Of a stretch of 64,000 nt of DNA, positions 57,100 through 64,000 are shown in pieces. The stretch comes from Notamacropus eugenii. Lineage: Eukaryota > Chordata > Mammalia > Diprotodontia > Macropodidae. The notes beneath the pieces are model-generated. The model was not told the DNA's origin. It ran no database searches and saw only the letters and a program-made list of their open reading frames with translations. The stretch spans positions 113,535,744-113,599,743 of the forward strand of contig NC_092874.1 of NCBI RefSeq assembly GCF_028372415.1, written 5' to 3'. The first letter of the stretch is position 1. Each line of letters starts with the position of its first letter. The position numbers were made by a program, and so were the translations under genes.

Positions 57100-58060
57100 G
57101 AATAAAGCAAATCACTTAAGTGCCTACTATGTGCAGAGATCAAAGTTTAAATAGAATAGGGTCTTTCTTTAAGGTTTAATGAACTCATTCCTCACCAACC
57201 TTGTGAGATAGATACTACAATTAGCATTTTATGCATTAGGAAATTGAGGCTCAGATAAATTGTGACTTGCTGACACCAATACCTAACACAATCTTTTATA
57301 ACTATATTAATATTAACAAATAATGGAGCAAAGCTCTGTGTAAAGCTTGAAGGGAAAAGATGTTACTGGTGTGGTATAGTGCAAAAGGGTTTATTAAAGA
57401 GGTGGTAGCTTTTAATCTGAACTTTAAAGGATATTTGAGAATCCAAAAACCTGTAGAGTATTCTAAGGGAAAGGAACAATGTAAGCAAAGTTAAACTGTA
57501 GTGTTTGGAGGGCAGGAAGTAGTCCACTGTGACGTTGGAAAAAGTAGAATATTTGAGATGATGCCAGACTGTGGAGGGCCTTGAATGCCAGGCAAAGAAG
57601 TTTAAGCTTTATTTGGGATTTATGCTTTAAGAAAATGTGTAACATAGCTAGATCTGTGCATAAGAAAAATTATTCTCGTAGTTATATTGAAGAGAGTTGA
57701 AGATCTAGTTAATATTGGATGCTACTCCATAAATCCAGGCAGGTGATAATGAGAGTTTGGACTGGTTGAATGCAGAGGGGATAAAAAGAATAGAAAGGAG
57801 ACAATGGATAAAAAATGATGTTGTGAAGGTAGAATCTGTAGTACCCTCTAATTGACTGGATGTGAAAAGTGATAGTAAGGATTATGTAGAAGGAGATAGC
57901 TAAGTTTATGAGCATGGGAGACTGGATATATTGCCATAGACAGAAATAATAGTTAAAGGTTATAGGGGAAGGATGATTTTAAGGTGTGACTGGGACAGAT
58001 AGGGAGAACTACAGTAGGCAGCTAGAGTTGCGGGTCTGGAGCACAACATTAGTGAAGGAA
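57100..58060 (+). repeat. MIR (-) and unnamed ancient element, copy 2
   Basis: 57175-57310 is antisense MIR ('ttgtgagatagatactacaattagcattttatgc'). 57380-58060 follows an old interspersed repeat: 'gtggagggccttgaatgccaggc', 'tatttgggatttatgctttaag', 'ggcaggtgataatgagagtttggac'. I cannot name the family. Confidence 0.5.
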
Positions 58061-58564
58061 ATTAAAATGGTCTATTTTCCACCCACCTCCGCCATGTGAA
58101 TAATTGTTAGCATCTCCCTTAATCCTTCTAGGAGAGTATCTGCTTAACAGGTATAAATCTCTTAAGACAGTGTAAGGGAAATATTTTGGGGTAGGAGGAA
58201 ATCATTCCCCTACTACACCCTAGCCAGTTTACCTACAGATTTGAGGAGTGTTTCCAGTCCTCATTCTGCATTCTTTAACTCCAGTTTCCTTGCTTTAAAT
58301 GAGGAACTTGAAGTTTGAGGTCTCTTTGAAGATCTAAATTCAAAAATAGGGAACCTCAGAAGCAAGATTTCTTATTTCTCTCGTAGAACACTACACTCAA
58401 GTATTCCAGGAGGTGCAGGCTGACAGGTTTGCTCTGTTTCTAGAGCATATGATCTTGAACAGGACAGATATTGAGATCTTAGGAAAGAAATGACTTACTT
58501 AACAGGAAGTATGACCTGCTGAACCTCAAACTGGGACTACTTACACCTTTACCATCCATTTGTT

Positions 58565-59640
58565 TAGCAAGGCACAGTGTAGACTATGAAAATTCAAAGA
58601 CAGAAACAGCACAGTTGTCTCTGCCTTGAAAGAGTCTACATTCTAGTTGGGGAAAAACAATGTGAACAATATAAATTAATATAAAATATATACAAAGTAA
58701 GTTCAAGGGGATGGAGCAGCAATAACTAAGAAAATTGGGATAGATGTTTTGTATATAGAAATCCTTGAGCTGGCCTTGAAGGAAGCTGTGGGTTCTAAAA
58801 ACAGACAGCCTGTGTGCAAAGGCACACACAAATAGTGCCAAGATATGGAATGATATGTATAGAGCAGTTTAGTAGGAACATAAAGGACATGAAGGGCAGA
58901 GTATTATACAATAAGCCTGGAGCCAGATTGTGAAGGGTTTTAAATATCAAACAAGAGTTTGTCTTTTACCCTAAATGTAGTTGTTAGCCACTAGACTTCC
59001 TGAGCAAGGGACTGAGGTCCTATGTTTTAGGAGAATCTAGCAACTTTAGCAACTATATGGATGATAAATTTGAGAGAGTTAAGAAAGACCAATTATGATT
59101 TCATAGGACCTGGACTATGATGGTGATTTTGTTCTTGTTCAGTCATGTCCGGGTGGTGGTGACTATACAAATGTATAAATGTAGAGATATAATCAAAATT
59201 TGGCAACTGATTGAATATGGGGGATGAAGAATAGCAAAGGGTCAGGTCAGAGATGACTTTGAGATTGTAAGTCTGGATGACCATAAAATTGCTGGTGTCC
59301 TTCAAAGAAATAGGAAAGTTAGGAAGAGGGCAAGGTTTGGAGAGAAAGCTAATGAGTTCTGTTTGGAACATACTGAATTTAAGAATCCTAAGGGGATGTC
59401 CATTTGAAGAGGTCCAGTGATCAGTTGGTAAAATGGTACTTGAACTGAATAGCTAGCTCTGGGAATCAGTTAGAGTTAAACCCATGGGGTTCAACCTAGA
59501 GAGTGTAGCAAGAGAAAAATGCTCAGGGCAGAACTGTAGATTATACCCATATATAAGGAATAGAATATGGATTATGATCCATCGAAGGAGCTGTCAAACA
59601 GGTGGGAAAACCAAACCAAGAGAGGAGAGCACTCAAGGGG
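58565..59640 (+). repeat. unnamed ancient element, copy 3
   Basis: It starts with 'caaggcacagtgtagactatgaaaattc' and continues 'ccttgaaggaagctgtggg', 'gagccagattgtgaagggttttaaatatc', 'gcaagggactgaggtcc'. It repeats the order of motifs seen in copy 2 and extends further. No coding sequence survives that I can identify. Confidence 0.5.
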
Positions 59641-59654
59641 AGAGACAGTGGTCA

Positions 59655-60404
59655 TCAGTGTTCCCAAACTCTTTTTTCTCAGGGCCACTTTTCATCCCTT
59701 TCTGTTTTACCTGATAAGGGGTAAGATCTGTCCACTTAGTTCTCCCTGAGTTCGGCAGCTGTCTACCGTCCGACTTCTTCTGAAATATCTGTTCTTACTC
59801 CATCTCACCTAGGATGAGTTGAACCAACTACTTTTCCCTTATTATCGTACCCAACCTGCTCCTACTAGGCGTTATCCTATTTCACAGGTTAAATATTCTG
59901 CTTAAAACTTTTTTGCAGCCGGCTAGCCTGAACGGGCCTACTAACTAACTCAATAGTATGAAATACTGCTAACAAGACCTAAATAGTTAGTTTGGATTGC
60001 TATTTACTTGTCAAAGTCACACTTAACACACAAAAAGGTATTGAGGAAAATTTATTAGAGTTCAGAGGAGTTGAGCACTTTGCTCAAAGCTGCTGACTCC
60101 ACCACTCTTGAGGAGGAGGGAAGTGCCTTCTGCATTCATTGTGAATGGGTAACTTCCCACTAAGGCTACAGGAAGACTACAGCTTATTCAGACCAATGGA
60201 AGCTTCTTACACTGTTCTGAATCTTGGACCTCCTGTGACACCATCCATTGCCACATGACTTCACGTTCTCCTCTCTGATAGGCTTTCCTTCAAACAGTTC
60301 TGTCAAGCCTGCACACAAGTTTCTGACCTCTAACCTGACCATGCTAGGTCACAACTCTGATCACCCAAAACTGTGGAAATAGATCTTCCTTGTTTCCCAC
60401 ACAT
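59655..60404 (-). mobile_element. candidate solo LTR
   Basis: On the minus strand a block begins near 60404 with TGTGTGGGAAACAAGG and carries an AATAAA signal (60048-60053 on the + strand as TTTATT) in 'ctctaataaattttcc'. It continues for about 390 bp. Length, TG start and polyadenylation signal fit an endogenous retroviral LTR. I did not find a clear CA end or a target-site duplication, and no internal retroviral genes are present. Confidence 0.35.
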
Positions 60405-61599
60405 AACAAGTGAATGGTGAGCTTTTTTGACATTTCTTCTCTAAATTTTGGTTAACCAAGATTCACAGTAATACTTTCATTGAAATTTCCTGGTTACCTC
60501 TGTTTGTACAGCTAATTCTTGATTATCTGTAAATAGGTTAGCTTTTTGTGTAATATGTACCTAATCAGTGATGAACACAAAGTTAGAAATTGGCACATAA
60601 TAGATAAGTTATATTATCTGAACTATCTCCCTTTTATTCATATCAATAGCATAACCTGTATTAATGGTTTAAAGTCTGGAAAGAAATGGTTTCTTGGTCA
60701 TTTTCTCCTCATTATTTCTCAAGCTTAAAAATACCACAAAAAGGACCCAGCTTGCCCTGCTAGTAGCCATGCCAACAAAAGTATAAGTCCTTTAATTTTT
60801 TTCAGCTTCTAGGTAACACATGATGTCATGCTTTTGTTTTTTTAATTCATTAAGAATTATTTTGGGTACCGTAGTGGTGAGATATTTTGGATACAAGCAT
60901 TGCTTAGGAAAAATACTTTGTCTGAAATAGTTCTCTGCAGTGAAATAATGTTTAAATACACTAGACAGTCTAATTGTGATAGAATTAATGAGCCTTAATA
61001 GTTATTTGACTGTCACAAGACATACTGTAATAAGTATTATATCTGAAAACAGCCTCTTTGTTTGCTTTAGCCTTTTGAACAATTCCATGAGCAAGAATGA
61101 GGCCTTTGAATACTTTTTCATGGGGGACTTAAATGCTTATTCACTTCATTCACAGAAGTCTAGCAATGACTCACTTATCTGGAATTCAGCTGTCCAGCAA
61201 ATTAACCTATCCAGAATACAAAGTATTTTTGCACTAAAATTCATTCATTTTACTTATAGGAAAATCTTTCAGATCCTAAGTCAGAAATTATTTACTCCCA
61301 CTTCATACTTAATTCTAAGAAGTTTGACTATCTGGTTTCCAAACTGACAGAAAAGTAGAAGCTAGAAGGGGACTTGCATATAGTTTGAAATACTGACAAC
61401 AATAAGAAGTGATAGCCTAACAGAGAAGAGATAGCAAAATTACAAAGACGAACTCAAAGAACAAAATTCTGGGACTATTTAATATAAACACAAACAAGAT
61501 TACATCCCTTAATAGACCCGTCACTGAACAGTGCTCTAATTAAAGCAGCAGAACCTTGCACATAGGTATTTGGTAAATGTTTAATTTGACTCACCATCA

Positions 61600-61745
61600 T
61601 TTTTTTTTTATTTTTGAAGGCAGTCAGGGTTAAGGGACTTGCCCAAGGTCACACAACTGTTAAGGGTCTGAGGTCATATTTGAACTCAGGTCCTCCTGAC
61701 TCCAGGGCCAGTGCTGTATCCACTGTGCCACCTAGCTGCTCCCCA
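61600..61745 (-). repeat. young-looking tRNA-derived SINE
   Basis: On the + strand a T-rich head (its A tail) is followed by 'ggttaagggacttgcccaaggtcacacaac', 'tttgaactcaggtcctcctgactcc' and 'ccactgtgccacctagctgctcccc', the tRNA-like head in reverse. It is short, nearly intact and has an A-rich tail, so it was probably mobilised by L1. 60405-61600 shows no recognised feature. Confidence 0.88.
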
Positions 61746-62924
61746 GTATAATATTTTTTTTAAAGGATGGAACTACATTTGTAGTTAATCAATTTTTTTA
61801 CCCCAAATTGAAAGTTAGTACCATATTTTTTTGAAAGGCATTCATTAGGATGAAGAAATTATTCATATTACTACGTTTGTTCATTTGAGCGGAAAAAAAT
61901 TTATTGCTATCATTTATTCCTTTTTATGAGTAATGTCAAGGAATATGGATCACAAACCAACTTAAAATTTCTCTTCTAAATATTACTAAATACCAGAAAC
62001 AAAATTTGATATTAACAAGCCTAGTTGTTATACTGGTGAATGAAATAAGTTCTATAGCTTAAGCAACTAAGGAAGAAATCTAGATTTTGCCGAATGGCAT
62101 TAGGCAAAGGTTCCACCTGGTTGGATAAGATGAAAATATTTTGTGCTGATAAAACATTAAGGGAAATCTCCACCTAAAGCTTTTTAATGACTGTCCTTAT
62201 TTGGTAAGGGGAAAAAAAGAAACTTAAGACTTTACGAATTAAGAATTTAGCAAATTATTATACTTCTTTAATCTTTTAAAGGTCTTGAAAATATTTTGAC
62301 ACTTAGAATTGCTGTAGCACATTTATTTTGAAAGTACATATAAGTTAATGACAGTAAAATAAATGCTAATGATAAATTGTGCTAAATGTAGCATAGGGAA
62401 AGGATAGTAGATCAAGATTGGTCATTTTCTTAATATGAGAGTGTTTTCACACCAAGAATATAGCTTGTCCTTCATAAAAGTAAATTAATTTGAAAAGTGG
62501 TATATTAGTAATTCCTTTCTCCAAATAAATATAGTACAGATACCCCGTCAGTTGCTATTTTGTAACTGTCATCTCTGATAAAATATGATTTTGTGTGACC
62601 CTGTGCCATTTCATTTTTAGCCAGTTTATCTTCTAAGCATGATAACAAGCATCAAACCTTTTGTTGAGCCTTTGGAAATATATATTATATGAACTATTCA
62701 ATTCATATACGTAATTGGACAGCTGCTAGATAGTAATTTTTAATAGACATTTTTAATATCAACCTAGCATGGATTTCAACTAATAGTGAGAAACACTTTT
62801 TTTCATCCTTTGAGCTGTCTAGTCTTCATAGTAGTCTTCTTTAGTAGCCTTGCTTTAACAGAGATTTAACTTAATGATCTGTAATATAATCTGTGAACTA
62901 AATGAAGTTTAGTTCATGAGAATG

Positions 62925-63315
62925 TTTACCCTGGATAAGACAAGACTCAAAGGAGGACATGATAGCTATCTTGTTAGAGTATTTGAAGGGTTGTCATGTG
63001 GAGGAGGGATTAGACGTGTTCTTTTTGATCCCAGAGGATCACACAAGGAGCAATGTGTAGAAGTTGTGAAGAGGCAAATTTAGGTTAGATTTTAAAGTAA
63101 AACAAAATTGTCTTTAAAGCCAACGCTTGTAATGATTAAAACTGCTAAAAATAGGTTAACCTGACTTGAAAAGTAGATAGCTTCCATCTCTTTGGAAGTC
63201 TTCAAGCAATATGGACAACCATTTTTGGTTATGTTATAGTAGAGATTCCTTTCATGTATGAGTTGGACTAGATGACTACTACATTCCCTTCCAACTTTCA
63301 GATTCTGGGATTCTA
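62925..63315 (+). repeat. L3 (CR1) LINE 3' end
   Basis: 'gacatgatagctatcttgttag..gtatttgaagggttgtcatgtgg', 'ttggaagtcttcaagcaatatgg', 'gagttggactagatgac', ending 'cccttccaactttcagattctggg' and 'attctattc'. The order and octamer-like end are CR1-clade. 61746-62920 and 63316-64000 show nothing recognised. Confidence 0.82.
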
Positions 63316-64000
63316 TTCAATACTTGGTGGTTAATAGTAATTATAGGAACTTTTCTGATTTCTCACTAATAAAATGTACTATTTTGGATATAACATACTT
63401 TTCTTAAAAGTATACAGAAATAAATGGTGTTCAATAATTGTGAACATTTCCTGCCTTTTTTGTCCATATATTTTCTATATCCATGGAAATATGTAACGAG
63501 TGGTAGTTGAATTCCATAATTTTCAGATACTGCCTTATGTTTTCCCTTTTGCTACATCTTGAACATCCTACTTATATTATCTCTTTAACCTTTTTTCTTT
63601 TTGCTCACAATAGCAGATTTTGCATTCACACCAATTGGTAGCATTATTGGATCAGGCAATGCTATTGGGGAACTGCTGTTGATAAGTGTTACAAAAAGCA
63701 AAGTTCTTTGTTGCAAGGTTATACTCTTAAAGAATTTTTAAAATGTGAACAAGCAAAAATGTATCATAGTGTGTAACTGAAATTTTGGAGAAGCATAAAC
63801 TCCTCCATACAGAGTTTGTTAAATTAAATGTTAAATGTTTCTTTTTGCTCTATCGGTTAGTTGGCCAGTATTAATTTACATGTTGTGCTACTGAATGGTG
63901 ACACATCTGCTAATTTAGTCCAGGTTTGTTAAGTAGATTTTGGGGACACTAGTCTCTTGTGACAGTACAGTGTGTACTTGTGCAGTGGAGATCAGTGGCA

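Larger units (their letters stand above)
51559..64000 (+). other. MTPN: MTPN intron 1 (5' part)
   Basis: The intron starts with GTAAGC at 51559 and runs off the right edge, so it is at least 12.4 kb. I found no myotrophin exon 2 (its ankyrin-repeat sequence beginning after the VAK boundary) before 64000. The first 240 bases remain CpG-rich. The rest is AT-rich, with the repeats listed separately: MIR3, MIR, L3, an unnamed family in two copies, a candidate LTR and one SINE. The open frames inside are short and unsupported. Confidence 0.9.

Noticed and set aside
60976..61347. 123-codon open frame in MTPN intron 1
   Set aside because: The start is GTG, the composition is unremarkable and no family is recognised. 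It lies inside an intron on the gene's own strand without visible splice sites.

Overview
The window looks like AT-rich genomic DNA from a mammal, most likely a marsupial. It contains one recognisable protein-coding segment: the first coding exon of MTPN (myotrophin / V-1) at 51487-51558 on the + strand, inside a CpG-rich promoter. The marsupial assignment is inferred from repeat content: HAL1-type and L1 elements with marsupial-like 3' ends, tRNA-derived CORE-SINEs, SINEs with an RTE-like tail, and L2/L3/MIR/MIR3 relics. I cannot name the species.

Layout. Positions 1-51000 are intergenic DNA upstream of MTPN with no credible gene. The stretch is built from interspersed repeats of several ages: L2 and L3 (CR1) LINE 3' ends, MIR/MIR3 and tRNA-CORE SINEs on both strands, hAT-type miniature DNA transposons, an RTE-like LINE C-terminus, and L1-lineage insertions. 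Two 5'-complete HAL1-like elements lie at 7252-9837 and 24770-28770. Each encodes a decayed L1 ORF1-type protein, has no recognisable ORF2, and is flanked by a target-site duplication I could read. Nested insertions give relative ages: HAL1 in L3, hAT in MIR3, and an RTE-tailed SINE block in L1.

Positions 51000-51800 are a CpG island with NRF1-like, CCAAT, GC-box and ETS motifs and no TATA box, the architecture of a broadly expressed housekeeping promoter. MTPN exon 1 encodes 24 codons and ends at a consensus splice donor. Positions 51559-64000 are the 5' part of MTPN intron 1. It carries MIR, L3, an unnamed mid-repetitive family, a candidate solo LTR and a SINE. The remaining MTPN exons lie beyond the right edge.

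I found no RNA gene, CRISPR array, operon or new multi-gene system. Nearly all long open frames are chance or repeat read-through, and many begin at non-ATG codons. The most informative observations concern transposon architecture and nesting.
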